Assembly: GCF_008001235.1 (NCBI RefSeq)
Contig: NZ_CP040751.1
Coordinates: 603,001-667,000, forward strand
Length of the DNA stretch: 64,000 nt
Direction: 5' to 3'
Origin: Salidesulfovibrio onnuriiensis
Lineage (GTDB): Bacteria; Desulfobacterota; Desulfovibrionia; Desulfovibrionales; Desulfovibrionaceae
Notes under the pieces: model-generated
Told to the model about the DNA's origin: nothing
The model's input: the letters and a program-made list of their open reading frames with translations, nothing else
The model's database searches: none
Program-made: the position numbers and the translations under genes
Shown here: positions 35,608 through 45,720 of the stretch, piece after piece
Numbering within the stretch: position 1 is the first letter of the stretch
Layout of the letters: the number at the start of each line of letters is the position of its first letter

Positions 35608-36757
35608 AGATGGCCTCGATCTCTTCCCTGCTGGGCGACTTCGGGTTGGTGAGCATGCAGGGATCGTTGAGGGCGTGGCTTGCCAGCTGTTTCAGTTCGT
35701 CGGCGGTCACGCCCAGGTCCGCCAGGCTTCCCGTGACCCCCGTTTCCTTTTTCAGCGCCCGCACCGCCTGAAGCACGGCCTGCTTTTTTTCATCGTATGA
35801 CATTTCGTCATTCAATTTGGCGTCTAATGCTCTTCCTATTTCGCAGTACCTGTCCTGGGCGGCGTCAAAGTTGTAGTCCATGACAAAATCCAACAGCAGG
35901 GCGTTGCACTGGCCGTGGGGGAGGTCCAGCCTGCCCCCCAGGCTGTGGGCCATGGCGTGCACCGCCCCGAGGATGGCGTTGGAAAAGGCCAGGCCCGCAA
36001 AGGTGCTGGCCAAGGACATGCCGGTGCGGGCGTCGATGTTCTGCGGTTCCCGGATGGCCGTGGGCAGGTGTTTCCGGACCAGCCGGATGGCCTCCAGGGC
36101 ATGCAGGTCGGTCACCGGGGAGTTGGCGTTGGAAACATAGGCCTCGATGGCGTGGGTCAGGGCGTCCAGGCCCGTGTGGGCCGTGAGGTCCGGGGGCATG
36201 CTTGTGGTCGTTTCCGGGTCGATGAGGGCCACGTCCGGCACCATGGCCTTGCTGACGATGGCGATTTTCACCTGGCGCTTCGTGTCGGTGATGATGCAGA
36301 ACTGGGAAATGTCGGCAGCCGAGCCCGAGGTGGTCGGGATGCAGATGAGCGGCGGGCCGGGGTTGGGCACGTTGTCCGCCCCCTCGAAGGAGAGCACGTG
36401 CTGCCCGTTGGTGACCACGATGCCGATGGCCTTGGCGCAGTCCATGGGGCTGCCGCCTCCCACGGCCACGATGGCGTCGCACTTTTTTTCCTCGAAGAGT
36501 CGCGCACCGGCCATGGCCTCGTGGTCGCGCGGGTTGGGGGTGGTGTCCGTGTAGACTTCATACCCGATGCCGGCATCTTCCAGGCTTTGCATGACCCGGC
36601 CGGGCCAGGCCTGCCCCATGAGGGAGGCGTCCGATACCAGCAACACCTTTCGCACGCCCAGGTTTGCCGCATACTGTCCGGCCAGCGTGCTGCTGCCGGG
36701 GCCGAAGACGAATTCCGGGGCCACGAATTTTCTCAGGCGGGAAAGATCTGCGCTCAT
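35591..36757 (-). CDS. iron-containing alcohol dehydrogenase
   Basis: 388 residues, a group III Fe-ADH. The NAD-binding GGGSPMDCAKAIG region is near residue 100 and metal ligands are D and H in DALTHAIEAY and the two histidines in VHAMAHSLGGRLDLPHGQCN. These enzymes interconvert alcohols and aldehydes with NAD(P); the substrate (ethanol, butanol, propanediol) cannot be read. AGGAG precedes the ATG well. The kinase gene downstream starts within its last 17 bases, so the two are translationally coupled, suggesting that the kinase senses something tied to this metabolism. Confidence 0.88.
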   Translation of the reverse strand: MSADLSRLRKFVAPEFVFGPGSSTLAGQYAANLGVRKVLLVSDASLMGQAWPGRVMQSLEDAGIGYEVYTDTTPNPRDHEAMAGARLFEEKKCDAIVAVGGGSPMDCAKAIGIVVTNGQHVLSFEGADNVPNPGPPLICIPTTSGSAADISQFCIITDTKRQVKIAIVSKAMVPDVALIDPETTTSMPPDLTAHTGLDALTHAIEAYVSNANSPVTDLHALEAIRLVRKHLPTAIREPQNIDARTGMSLASTFAGLAFSNAILGAVHAMAHSLGGRLDLPHGQCNALLLDFVMDYNFDAAQDRYCEIGRALDAKLNDEMSYDEKKQAVLQAVRALKKETGVTGSLADLGVTADELKQLASHALNDPCMLTNPKSPSREEIEAIYAKAR

Positions 36758-36849
36758 GGGTGCTCCTCGACTCCTGGCGGGTACTTTTCCCCAAAATAGC
36801 AGAGGGACTGAAAGGGAGGCAATCGGAAGGGAGTATTAATAATCGGGAA

Positions 36850-39800
36850 TCAGCCCTCTGATTCGTCGCAGAATTCCTGGAAGGTCTTGTCCAGGGACTC
36901 CAGTTGGGGGCCCGTCTCTTCGAGAGGGGCGATTCTGAGGGCCGCAAGCATGGTCGTGGCCGCTTCCCGGCACTTCTCCGCCCCGATGACAAGGCAGATG
37001 TTGGAAATGGTCCTGGCGCCCTCTCTGGCCGCTTCCCGGTCATTGGCGGAAATTGACCGTCTGATGCTTTCCAGGTGGTGGAGGACCAGGTTCCTGGCCG
37101 TGTCCATCATGCCTTCGAACATGCTTTCGTCCAGGCCGGTGTTTTCCCGCACCGCCTCGCGGTCCCAGGACGAGCCCTCATTCAGGAGCGGGGCGGAAAC
37201 CGGCGTCTTGGGGGCGGCGGCCTTGGCGGGCTTGGAGCGCGTTGTCTTGCCCCGTGCCTTGTCGTGGGAGGGGCCTGTCTGGACGAGGCGCTTGATGATG
37301 CCGGAAAGTTCGTTGAAATCCACGGGCTTGGACACGTAGGCGTTCATGCCCACCTCCAGGCACTTGTTCCGGAATTCCTTGAGGGCGTGGGCGGTCATGG
37401 CGATGATGGGGATGTTCGGGTTGCGGATGCCCGAGTCCGGGTCTGCCGAACGGATGATGCGCGTGGCCTCGATGCCGTCCATGAGCGGCATCTCCACGTC
37501 CATGAGCACCAGGTCGAAATTCTTTTGCGCAAGTTTTTCAATGACTTCCTTGCCGGAACGCGCCACGTCGTACTCATGGCCCATTTCGCTGAGGCGCAGG
37601 GTGGCCACCATGACGTTGACCTCGTTGTCCTCGGCCAGGAGTACCTGCAGGGCCTTGGGCGAGTTGTCCAGGGGCAGGGACAGGGGCGTTTCCTTGGGCA
37701 TGGGGCAGATGCCGGGCTCGAACCAGGCGTCGAAGCGGAAGGTGGAACCCTTGCCCACGGTGCTTTCCAGGGTGATTTCCCCGCCCATGAGCGCGATGAG
37801 GTTCTTGCAGATGGCCAGGCCCAGGCCCGTGCCGCCGTATTCGCGCGTGGTCTGGCTGAAGCTCTGGAAGATGGTCTCCATGAACTCCTTGGGAATGCCG
37901 ATGCCCGTGTCCTCCACCTCGAAGACGGCTCCCAGGGGGCGGTCATGGGTGTTTTCACGGGCAGGCGCGGGCAGGACCCGGACCTTGATGCCGCCCTTGT
38001 GCGTGAACTTGATGGCATTGCCCACCAGGTTGACCAGGATCTGGCGCAGGCAGACCGGGTCGCCCTTGACGCAGGCGGGCACGTCCGCACCGATCTCCAG
38101 CTCCAGGGAAAGGCCCTTTTGCACGGCCTGGACCTCCAGGCCCTTGATGGTGGAGCCCAGGTGCTGCGCCAGGTCGAAATCCGTGCGGTCCAGCTCCAGC
38201 TTGCGGGCCTCGATCTTGGTCAGGTCCAGGATGTCGTTGATGATGGACAGCAGGTGCTCGGCCGAATCCTTGACCGTGCGCAGGTAGTCGCGCTGGTCCT
38301 CGGTGAGCTCGGTCTGCAGGGTGATGTCGGTCATGCCGACGATGGCGTTCATGGGGGTGCGGATCTCGTGGCTCATGGCCGCCAGGAATTCGCTCTTGGC
38401 CCGGTTGGCGGTTTCCGCGGCCTCGCGCGCCTCCTCGAGCTGGGTCATGAACATCTTGCGGTCCGTGATGTCGTCCCAGGCCCAGATGATGCCCTTGTCC
38501 AGGTCGTTGGGGTCCACGGCCTTCGCGTACATCTTGCACCAGACCTCGCTGCCGTCCTTGGTGGTGAAGACCTGCTCGGTGTTGTATTCGCGGCTCATGG
38601 CCAGGGTGTCCTTGGCCTTGGCGATGAAGTCCTCCAACCCCTGGCCCGGCAGGATCCGCCCCGGGTCCATGCCGATGAATTCCTCGGGCTCGTAGCCGAA
38701 GGTTTCGGCCCCCCGGCGGTTGATGGCCGAAAAGTGGCGGCCCCTGGTCATGGCGATGCCCACCAGGCTGTTCTCCAGGATGGCCTCGAGCTTGTCCAGG
38801 GTCTGGCGCAGCTCGTTTTCCGACTCCTTGCGCACGCTGATGTCGCGCACGTTGGCCAGGATGGCGTCCTGTTTCTTGTAGGTGATGCGGTTCATGTAGA
38901 TTTCGACGTCAAACTCCACGCCGTCAAAGGGCCTGCGGACCTTCCACTCGAAGAAATGGGGCTCGCCGTTGACCACGCGGGTCCAGACCTTGGGCAGCCG
39001 GTGCACCGGATTGGTGGGGCTGGACATGTCCCGTATTATGGAAAGGTTCAGGGCCTGTTCGCGGGTGACCGCGAACATGGTCAGCATGCGTTCGTTCACG
39101 TCCAGGATGGTGCCGTCCTCGCGGTGGAGGATGATGGCGTCGTGGGCGCTGTCAAAGACGGTGCGCAGCACGCTCTCTGATTCCTGGAGCTCTGCGGTGC
39201 GTTCGTTGACGCGGCTTTCCAGGGAGCTGTGGGCCTTGCGCAGGCTGGCCTCGGCCTGGTGGCGGCGGGCCGTGTTGATGACCAGCGCGATGATGATCAG
39301 CATTTGGACCGCGCCGAGGGCGACGCCGCCGATGACCAGGTGCTTGTGTTCGCTGTAGAAGCTGCGCGGCCGGTTGCTGATGATGCTGTCCGGGGGCAGG
39401 GAGGCCAGGCTGATGCCGAAGCGCCGCAGCTGGTTGTAGTCGAACATGGTGCGGGTCTCGCCCACGGTGTTCACCGGGATGCTGTCGGGCTTGTGGCCGG
39501 AGAGCACCAGCAGGGCGAGCTGGGCCATGCTCTGGCCCTGATCGTAGCCGCTGATGAGCTTGCCGCCCACGATGCCGTGGGAGAGCTGGCTCTGGGCCAG
39601 CCCGTAGACCGGGGAGTGGCTGCGTTTGGAAAGCATTTCCGAGACGACGCCGTCGTCAAAGAAGTTGCCCTGGCTGTCCCGGAAATAGACGCCCATGAGC
39701 ACGATGCTGTGCTCGGGCAATTTTTTCACCATTTTCAGGAGTTCGTGCATGGGCACGTCCGGGGAATAGGTGATGCGTACGCCCGGCGCGTATCCGTCCA

Positions 39801-40398
39801 GCTGGCGGCGGATGGTTTCGGCCCAGGCTTCGCCGCTGGGGGTGTGATCGTTGACGATGAAGATTTCCCGGGTCTTGGGGTGCAGGGTCAGGGCCAGGTC
39901 CAGGGTGCCCCGGGCATCGATGATTTCGGCAACGCCCGTGAACAGGGGAAAGCCCTCCAGCTGCTCGGGCCGGAAGAAGTTGACCCCGCAGAAAACCACG
40001 GGAACGCCGGGGAACAGCTCGTCGTGATAGGCGCGCATGAATTCGTAGGCGTTGTTGTCCGAGGCCAGGATCAGGTCCAGGTTCTCGGATTCGTACTTGT
40101 GGGAATAGACGTCCAGGAGTTGGAGCTTGTAGGACTCGGTGAACGCCACCCGCTTGGTGTCCATGTTCTCCACCATGAGCTTGATGCCCGTCTCCTGGGG
40201 GCGGAACACGTCGGTGATCCCCTCCAGGACTTCCTGTTGCCAGGGCAGGGTCTGGTGGTAGGAGCAGAACAGCAGGACGCGCTGCTTGGCGTTTTTGCCG
40301 CGCGCGGCCTGGCTTGGCGCGGGGATAAGCGCGGCAAGCACAAAGAGGGCGGCAAAAAGGGGCGCAAGGCGTATGAGCGGGCGCGTTTTCAGGTGCAT
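36850..40398 (-). CDS. hybrid sensor kinase with periplasmic ABC_sub_bind sensor domain
   Basis: 1182 residues. Signal/anchor ([20 protein letters not shown]), a ~300-residue periplasmic binding fold of the ABC_sub_bind type ([37 protein letters not shown]), membrane helix [20 protein letters not shown], two PAS domains, HisKA ([19 protein letters not shown]), HATPase ([24 protein letters not shown]), receiver ([14 protein letters not shown]) and a C-terminal Hpt-like helical bundle. In that bundle the segment [17 protein letters not shown] lacks the usual phospho-histidine. The binding fold resembles the anchored protein at 24967-26049. It diverges from hcp. The ligand is unknown. Confidence 0.85.
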   Translation of the reverse strand: MHLKTRPLIRLAPLFAALFVLAALIPAPSQAARGKNAKQRVLLFCSYHQTLPWQQEVLEGITDVFRPQETGIKLMVENMDTKRVAFTESYKLQLLDVYSHKYESENLDLILASDNNAYEFMRAYHDELFPGVPVVFCGVNFFRPEQLEGFPLFTGVAEIIDARGTLDLALTLHPKTREIFIVNDHTPSGEAWAETIRRQLDGYAPGVRITYSPDVPMHELLKMVKKLPEHSIVLMGVYFRDSQGNFFDDGVVSEMLSKRSHSPVYGLAQSQLSHGIVGGKLISGYDQGQSMAQLALLVLSGHKPDSIPVNTVGETRTMFDYNQLRRFGISLASLPPDSIISNRPRSFYSEHKHLVIGGVALGAVQMLIIIALVINTARRHQAEASLRKAHSSLESRVNERTAELQESESVLRTVFDSAHDAIILHREDGTILDVNERMLTMFAVTREQALNLSIIRDMSSPTNPVHRLPKVWTRVVNGEPHFFEWKVRRPFDGVEFDVEIYMNRITYKKQDAILANVRDISVRKESENELRQTLDKLEAILENSLVGIAMTRGRHFSAINRRGAETFGYEPEEFIGMDPGRILPGQGLEDFIAKAKDTLAMSREYNTEQVFTTKDGSEVWCKMYAKAVDPNDLDKGIIWAWDDITDRKMFMTQLEEAREAAETANRAKSEFLAAMSHEIRTPMNAIVGMTDITLQTELTEDQRDYLRTVKDSAEHLLSIINDILDLTKIEARKLELDRTDFDLAQHLGSTIKGLEVQAVQKGLSLELEIGADVPACVKGDPVCLRQILVNLVGNAIKFTHKGGIKVRVLPAPARENTHDRPLGAVFEVEDTGIGIPKEFMETIFQSFSQTTREYGGTGLGLAICKNLIALMGGEITLESTVGKGSTFRFDAWFEPGICPMPKETPLSLPLDNSPKALQVLLAEDNEVNVMVATLRLSEMGHEYDVARSGKEVIEKLAQKNFDLVLMDVEMPLMDGIEATRIIRSADPDSGIRNPNIPIIAMTAHALKEFRNKCLEVGMNAYVSKPVDFNELSGIIKRLVQTGPSHDKARGKTTRSKPAKAAAPKTPVSAPLLNEGSSWDREAVRENTGLDESMFEGMMDTARNLVLHHLESIRRSISANDREAAREGARTISNICLVIGAEKCREAATTMLAALRIAPLEETGPQLESLDKTFQEFCDESEG

Positions 40399-40512
40399 TT
40401 CGAGTACTCGTGGTTATATTCTGGAACTTCCCTAACAAAAGCACATGCTTTTTGCCACAACAAACACGGGTTTCCCGCTGCGGACAGGAAAAAGAGGCAG
40501 TTTTCCGCTCTT

Positions 40513-40526
40513 TTGACTCAAGTCAT
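40513..40526 (+). promoter_or_regulatory. HcpR-like operator upstream of hcp
   Basis: TTGACTCAAGTCAT (40513-40526) matches the known HcpR/Dnr-type palindrome TTGAC-N4-GTCAA in nine of ten positions. Its centre is about 41 bases before a start near 40561 predicted from a TAGGTA -10-like hexamer (40549-40554), the normal class II activator spacing of CRP/FNR proteins. HcpR itself is not in the window. Confidence 0.6.
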
Positions 40527-40601
40527 ACCGGCGTGTGCGCGGTTGGCCTAGGTATGGGACGTCAAGACATTGAACGACCCACAACCATAAAGGAGCCAAC
40601 C

Positions 40602-42227
40602 ATGTATTGTTACCAGTGTGAGCAGACCGCCAAGGGCCAAGCCTGCACCAAGATCGGCGTTTGCGGCAAGCAGCCCGAGGTGGCCGCGTTGCAGGACCTG
40701 CTGGTCTACGCCCTCCAGGGCCTTTCCCTGGTGGCTGTCGAGGCCCGCAGGGCGGGCGTCAACGACGAGGCCGCCAACGTGTTCACGGCCAAGGCCATGT
40801 TCTCCACCCTGACCAACGTGAACTTCGACCCCGAGCGGTTCCTGCCCCTGTTGCGTGACTGCGTGACATATCGCGAAGACCTCAAGGCCGCCCTGGCCGC
40901 CAAGGGCGTCACCCCGGCCTGGAATGAAGCCGCCGGTTTTGTCCCGGCCCCGGACCTGGCGGGCCTGGTCGCCCAGGGCCAAGCCCACGGCATTGAAAAG
41001 GACCCCGAGCCCAATGCGGACATCAAGTCCCTGAAGCAGACCGTGATCTACGGCATCAAGGGCGTCGCCGCATACCTGGACCACGCCGAGATCCTGGGCC
41101 AGTCCGATGATTCGGTCTATGCCTCCATTCAGGAACTGCTGGCCGACACCCTGCGTCTGGACCTGGATCTGGGCGCCTGGGTCCAGCGCGCCCTGGACTG
41201 CGGCAACGCCAACATCCGGGCCATGGAACTGCTGGATGCGGGCAACACCGGCGCCTACGGGCACCCCGAGCCCACCCGGGTCCCGCTGGGGGCCAGGGCC
41301 GGCAAGGCCATCCTGATCTCCGGGCACGACCTCAGGGACCTGGAACTGCTGCTCCAACAGACCGAAGGAACGGGCGTCAACATCTATACCCACGGGGAGA
41401 TGCTGCCCTGCCACGGCTATCCGGAACTCAAGAAATACGGCCACTTCCATGGGCATTACGGCACGGCCTGGCAGAACCAGCTCAAGGAGTTCTCCGAATT
41501 CCCGGGAGCCATTCTCATGACCACCAACTGCATCCAGAAGCCGTCCGGCGCATACATGGACAACATCTTCACCACCGGCCTGGTGGGCTGGCCTGGCGTG
41601 GTCCACCTCGAGGACAAGGATTTCGGTCCGGTCATCAAGAGGGCGCGGGAACTGCCCGGTTTTGCGGGGGATACGGACAAGGGTTCCGTCATGGTCGGCT
41701 TTGGCCGCAACGCGGTCATGAATGTGGCCGGGACCGTGATCGATGCGGTCAAGGGCGGGGCCATCCGCCACTTCTTCCTGGTGGCCGGGTGCGACGGGGC
41801 CAAGCCGGGCCGCAACTACTACACCGAGTTCGTGGAAAAGGTGCCCGAAGACTGCGTGGTGCTGACCCTGGCCTGCGGCAAGTTCCGCTTCTTCGACAAG
41901 CAGTTGGGCGACATCGGGGGCATTCCCCGCCTGCTGGATGTGGGCCAGTGCAACGACGCCTATTCCGCAGTGAAGATCGCCCTGGCCCTGGCCGAGGCCT
42001 TTGAGTGCGGTGTCAATGACCTGCCCCTGTCCCTGGTGCTTTCCTGGTACGAGCAGAAGGCTGTGGCCATCCTGCTTTCCCTGCTGGCCCTGGGCGTCAA
42101 GGACATCCGCCTCGGCCCCAGCCTCCCGGCATTCCTGACCCCCAACGTCCTGAACCATCTGGTGGAGCATTACGACATCAAGCCCATCACCACGCCGGAT
42201 GAGGACCTGAAGACCATCCTCGGTTAG
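40602..42227 (+). CDS. hcp: hybrid cluster protein (hydroxylamine/NO reductase)
   Basis: 541 residues. The N-terminal CYQCEQTAKGQACTKIGVCG gives C-x2-C-x8-C-x5-C, the arrangement that binds the 4Fe-4S cluster in Desulfovibrio-type Hcp. Hybrid-cluster ligands include the E in HGEML, the cysteines in PCHGYPE, TTNCIQKP and GCDGAKPGR, and CND with later E and K. Hcp reduces nitric oxide to N2O (and hydroxylamine in vitro) and protects anaerobes from nitrosative stress. The ATG at 40602 follows AAAGGAG. No hcr reductase is adjacent, so electrons must come from another donor. An HcpR-like operator lies upstream and a terminator downstream. Confidence 0.93.
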   Translation: MYCYQCEQTAKGQACTKIGVCGKQPEVAALQDLLVYALQGLSLVAVEARRAGVNDEAANVFTAKAMFSTLTNVNFDPERFLPLLRDCVTYREDLKAALAAKGVTPAWNEAAGFVPAPDLAGLVAQGQAHGIEKDPEPNADIKSLKQTVIYGIKGVAAYLDHAEILGQSDDSVYASIQELLADTLRLDLDLGAWVQRALDCGNANIRAMELLDAGNTGAYGHPEPTRVPLGARAGKAILISGHDLRDLELLLQQTEGTGVNIYTHGEMLPCHGYPELKKYGHFHGHYGTAWQNQLKEFSEFPGAILMTTNCIQKPSGAYMDNIFTTGLVGWPGVVHLEDKDFGPVIKRARELPGFAGDTDKGSVMVGFGRNAVMNVAGTVIDAVKGGAIRHFFLVAGCDGAKPGRNYYTEFVEKVPEDCVVLTLACGKFRFFDKQLGDIGGIPRLLDVGQCNDAYSAVKIALALAEAFECGVNDLPLSLVLSWYEQKAVAILLSLLALGVKDIRLGPSLPAFLTPNVLNHLVEHYDIKPITTPDEDLKTILG

Positions 42228-42241
42228 CTGACAGAAATGAA

Positions 42242-42267
42242 AAAGCCGGGCTTCGCGGCCCGGCTTT
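42242..42267 (+). terminator. intrinsic terminator after hcp
   Basis: AAAGCCGGG (42242-42250) pairs with CCCGGCTTT (42259-42267) around an 8-base loop, 14 bases after the hcp stop. The T-run is short. Confidence 0.75.
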
Positions 42268-42453
42268 CGTCACCCCAAGGCTGAGCGGAAGCATTGCTTT
42301 TTGGCTCGGTTCCTGGTGTTGAAATCGGCGAAAAAGGGCCGAAAAAAATGATTCAGCGGAATAAATGAAGCCGTTAGAACGTGAATTAGAGAAAAGCTAT
42401 AGAATTTATACACTTTCTGTAGCTTTTGCCGCGTAGGCTGAATTGTATGGAGA

Positions 42454-42487
42454 AAAAGAAAGGCCCGCTCCACAGGGAGCGGGCCTT
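42454..42487 (-). terminator. intrinsic terminator of the argS-SPOR operon
   Basis: A perfect 12-base stem (42460-42471 with 42476-42487, loop ACAG), followed on the minus strand by TTCTTTTT. It ends five bases beyond the SPOR gene stop. The ~190 bases between the hcp terminator and this hairpin hold no gene that I can see. Confidence 0.85.
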
Positions 42488-42491
42488 GTCG

Positions 42492-43184
42492 TTATTGCGC
42501 GTTGCCGACCAGCGTTTTCTTCTTCATGAGCGGCTTGCCGATGCCGAAGCGATTCAGCACGGCCTTCATGCCGTTGGTGGAGTCGGGGGTTCCCCGGTGA
42601 TTGACCACCACCCGGTACCAGGTTCCCTTGCTGGTTTCGGCCGTCTGGATGGCCGTGTTCAGTCCTGCTCCGGCCAGCTTGGCCCGCAGGTCCGCAGCCA
42701 TGTCCTCCTTGCGGAAGGACGCGGCCTGGTACACGTAGTCGTAGATTTTCTCGCCCGTTTTGGGTGCGGCGACCTTGGCGGCTTCCTTGGGAGCCTGGGC
42801 GGGCACCGGCTTGGGCGGCTTGACCTGCTGCGCCGGGGTCACGGCCTGGGGCTCTTCCTGCCGCGGGCGTTCGGCCGGCTGCTGGGTCAGGGTCTCAGGA
42901 TATGTCAGATCCTGGGCCGTGAGCACCTTGACCGGTTCCGTGGCGTTGGTCACCAGGGCGCCGTGCTCCTGCTTGGGCATGATCTGGGCCAGGGGCGGCA
43001 CGTTCTGCTCGGGCCGGTAGCCGCGCCCCACCAGCAGGCCCAGGATGAAGAACAGGGTCAGGGCCACCAGGGCGCTGCCCACGGCCGTGATCATGCCGGG
43101 CATGGTCACGGTGAAGGTCCAGGTTTTCTGTTCGCCAGGTATTTTGGGCATACGCACGCTGTATTTCTTTTCGGTTCCCGCCAT
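42492..43184 (-). CDS. SPOR-domain inner-membrane protein
   Basis: 230 residues. One membrane helix (MITAVGSALVALTLFFILGL), a proline/glutamine-rich linker (PRQEEPQAVTPAQQVKPPKP) and a C-terminal SPOR domain (YDYVYQAASFRKEDMAADLR then GTWYRVVVNHRG). SPOR domains bind denuded peptidoglycan at division sites, as in FtsN and DedD. GGAGGGG precedes the ATG. The gene begins 22 bases after the argS stop, so it is co-transcribed with it, a common order in Desulfovibrionaceae. Confidence 0.85.
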   Translation of the reverse strand: MAGTEKKYSVRMPKIPGEQKTWTFTVTMPGMITAVGSALVALTLFFILGLLVGRGYRPEQNVPPLAQIMPKQEHGALVTNATEPVKVLTAQDLTYPETLTQQPAERPRQEEPQAVTPAQQVKPPKPVPAQAPKEAAKVAAPKTGEKIYDYVYQAASFRKEDMAADLRAKLAGAGLNTAIQTAETSKGTWYRVVVNHRGTPDSTNGMKAVLNRFGIGKPLMKKKTLVGNAQ

Positions 43185-43206
43185 GAATCCCCTCCGGACG
43201 GTTCGG

Positions 43207-44850
43207 TTACATGCGCTCCGGTGCGCTGACCCCCAGCAGGGCCAGACCGTTGCGGATCACGCCGGCCACGCTGTCCAGCAGCATGAGGCGCGAGGCGCAC
43301 ACTGCCGGTTCTGCCGACAGCACATGACAGTTTGTATAGTATCTATGAAGGGTTGAGGCAAGGTCTCGCAGGTAAATACTGATGATGTGCGGGCTTTCGC
43401 CTCGCGCCGCGGCCTCCACGAAGTCCGGGTACTGGTCCAGGAGCCGGAGGATTTCCAGGTCGTTTTCCGTGTCCAGCAGGGTCAGGGCCTCCGGGGTGAC
43501 GTCGGCCATTTTCGCCTGCTGTTCCGCTGCCTTGCGCAGCATGGAGCAGATGCGGGCATGGGCGTACTGGACATAGTAGACCGGGTTGTCCATGGACTTC
43601 TGCTTGACCAGTTCCAGGTCGAAATCCAGGCCCGAATCGGACTTGCGGGAAAGGAACATGAACCGGGCCGCATCCGAGCCAACTTCGTCCACCACGTCCT
43701 TGAGGGTCTCGAACTGGCCGGCGCGGGTGCTCATGGCGATGGGCTGGCCGTCGCGCAGCAGGTTGACCAGGTTGACCAGGATCACGGCGAGCTGGCCCTT
43801 GCGGCCGATGGCCTCGCAGGCGGCCATCATGCGCGGGATGTACCCGTGATGGTCCGCACCCCAGATGTCGATGACATGGTCGAAGCCGCGCTTGAACTTG
43901 TTGTCGTGGTAGGCGATGTCCGAGGCGAAATAGGTGGTGTCCCCATTGGATTTGCGCAGCACGCGGTCCTTGTCGTCGCCGAACTCGGTGGCCCGGAACC
44001 AGAACGCGCCGTCCTGGTCGAAGCCCAGGCCGGACTTGCGCAGGTCGCCGAAGGTCTCATCCACCATGCCGTCGTCCACCAGGCTCTTTTCCGAGAACCA
44101 GACGTCGTGGCGCACGCCAAAGGCCTTGAGGTCTTCCTTGATGCCTTCCAGGATGATGTCCTTGCCGATGACCTTGCAGATCTCGGCGGCTTCGGCCTCG
44201 TCCTTTTCCAGGAGGTCCGGGTGCTGCTCCAGCACGGTGCGGGCGATGTCCTTGATGTATTCGCCCCTGTAGTAGTCCTCGGGTTCGGCCGGGTTCAGGC
44301 CCTTGATCTCCTTGGCCCGGTAGAGGATGGAACCGCCCAGGATGAGCATCTGGCGGCCCGCGTCGTTGACGTAGTATTCGGCCTCAACCTCGTAGCCGGC
44401 CTTTTCCAGGATGCGGCAGAGGCTGTCGCCCAGGGCGGCGCCCCGGCCGTGGCCGATGTGCAGCGGGCCCGTGGGGTTGGCGGAAACGTATTCCACCTGG
44501 ACGCGGGTTCCCTTGCCCATGTCCGAGGAGCCATAGGCCTCTCCGGCCTCGCGGACCACGGCGATGGTCTCCTGCCAGAAGGAGGGGGCAAAGGTGAAAT
44601 TCAGGAAACCGGGACCGGCGATGTCCACCTTGGCGATGAGTTCGTCGCCCGCCACGGCGGCGGCGATGTCCTCGGCGATCTGGCGCGGGGCCTTTTTGGC
44701 CTGCTTGGCCAGCATCATGGCCACGTTGGCGCTCATGTCGCCGAATTGCTTATCTTTGGGAGGCTCGATGACTGCTTTCTCGGGCCATTCCCAGCCGTTA
44801 TCGGCCAGGATTTTTTTCAGGGTGCTTTCAAGGTGCAGCTTGGCTCTCAT
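43207..44850 (-). CDS. argS: arginyl-tRNA synthetase
   Basis: 547 residues, a class Ia synthetase that charges tRNA-Arg. The HIGH signature is in [13 protein letters not shown], and MSTRAGQF is at the place of the KMSKS loop (lysine replaced, as is common in ArgRS). The N-terminal Arg_N domain and C-terminal DALR anticodon domain ([13 protein letters not shown] onward) are present. AAGGAG lies about 11 bases before the ATG. Upstream is a long intergenic region shared with the divergent ilvH-like gene. Confidence 0.93.
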   Translation of the reverse strand: MRAKLHLESTLKKILADNGWEWPEKAVIEPPKDKQFGDMSANVAMMLAKQAKKAPRQIAEDIAAAVAGDELIAKVDIAGPGFLNFTFAPSFWQETIAVVREAGEAYGSSDMGKGTRVQVEYVSANPTGPLHIGHGRGAALGDSLCRILEKAGYEVEAEYYVNDAGRQMLILGGSILYRAKEIKGLNPAEPEDYYRGEYIKDIARTVLEQHPDLLEKDEAEAAEICKVIGKDIILEGIKEDLKAFGVRHDVWFSEKSLVDDGMVDETFGDLRKSGLGFDQDGAFWFRATEFGDDKDRVLRKSNGDTTYFASDIAYHDNKFKRGFDHVIDIWGADHHGYIPRMMAACEAIGRKGQLAVILVNLVNLLRDGQPIAMSTRAGQFETLKDVVDEVGSDAARFMFLSRKSDSGLDFDLELVKQKSMDNPVYYVQYAHARICSMLRKAAEQQAKMADVTPEALTLLDTENDLEILRLLDQYPDFVEAAARGESPHIISIYLRDLASTLHRYYTNCHVLSAEPAVCASRLMLLDSVAGVIRNGLALLGVSAPERM

Positions 44851-45238
44851 GAGAGGTTATTCTCCTTAATTATTATCGTCGCGGGGCCGCTGTTAGCACC
44901 TTTTTTCGCGCAATCCAAGTCTTATTCCGGCCCCGGAAAGCGCCCGGAGGCTTCCCCGTCCGGAAAAGGTCTTCCCGGCAGGCCTGGTTTCCTACGTGGC
45001 GGGGCGGCATTTTCCCCCGGCATCCGGAACTTTTCGCGAGTCCCCCGGATGCGGGTGGCGGGCCGGGTTGATCTCTTGAAATAAGGACAACGGCGGGCGG
45101 TTCTTAATAATATTAGGCAAATACTGATATAATATTAATTTAATTCCACGAAGAAGGGGCTGCACTTACGGATGCTTCCCATTTTGGCCTGGAGGTGCTA
45201 TGGGAAATGTCCAAATCTTCATTCAAGGAGTCAACAAT
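44851..45238. other. intergenic region between argS and ilvH-like gene
   Basis: About 390 bases between divergent genes. The argS-proximal 230 bases are very GC-rich without an open gene; then an AT-rich patch includes TATAAT at 45128-45133, a likely -10 for the ilvH-like gene with no convincing -35. A GGAGG site precedes ATG 45200 and an AAGGAG site precedes ATG 45239, both in the same frame. No T-box or other named leader was recognised. Confidence 0.4.
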
Positions 45239-45718
45239 ATGATCAGAACCATCAGTGCACTCGCCAAGAACCGTCCCGGAGTCCTGGCCGAGATGACGGC
45301 CGCGTTCGGTAAATACAATGCAAACATCCGCTCCATGGCGGCGGGCGAAACCGAGAATCCCGAGATCTCGCGGCTCGTGATCCAGGTGGAGGGAGAGGAG
45401 GCGGAGATCAACCGCATTACCGACGCCCTGGCCCACATGGAGCCCATCGTGCAGGTGGACGACCTGGCCCGCAAGGAGTTCGTGGACCGTGAGCTGGTGA
45501 TGATCAAGGTCAACATGTCCAAGGAGAACACCGGCCAGATCATGCAGATTTTCGAGGTTTTCCGCGCCAATGTCATCGGCATGGGCCAGGAGACCATCAC
45601 CGTGGAGATGGCCGGCGACCAGGAGCGGGTCAACGGCCTGATCAACATGCTGGCCCCCTACGGCATCCGCAGCATGTGCCGTTCCGGTATGATCGCGCTC
45701 AAGCGCGGGGACGAATAG
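45239..45718 (+). CDS. acetolactate synthase small subunit-like ACT protein
   Basis: 159 residues. The N-terminal ACT domain reads MIRTISALAKNRPGVLAEMT and the C-terminal ALS_ss_C domain runs from about residue 80 (VMIKVNMSKENTGQIMQIFE). IlvH/IlvN subunits bind valine and tune the acetohydroxyacid synthase catalytic subunit, which is absent here. The start at 45239 aligns with the family N-terminus and has AAGGAG 9 bases before it; ATG 45200 (GGAGG) adds 13 residues. It begins an apparent operon with ptb and buk, two bases apart from ptb, hinting at a regulatory tie between branched-chain metabolism and acyl-phosphate enzymes. Confidence 0.82.
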   Translation: MIRTISALAKNRPGVLAEMTAAFGKYNANIRSMAAGETENPEISRLVIQVEGEEAEINRITDALAHMEPIVQVDDLARKEFVDRELVMIKVNMSKENTGQIMQIFEVFRANVIGMGQETITVEMAGDQERVNGLINMLAPYGIRSMCRSGMIALKRGDE

Positions 45719-45720
45719 CC

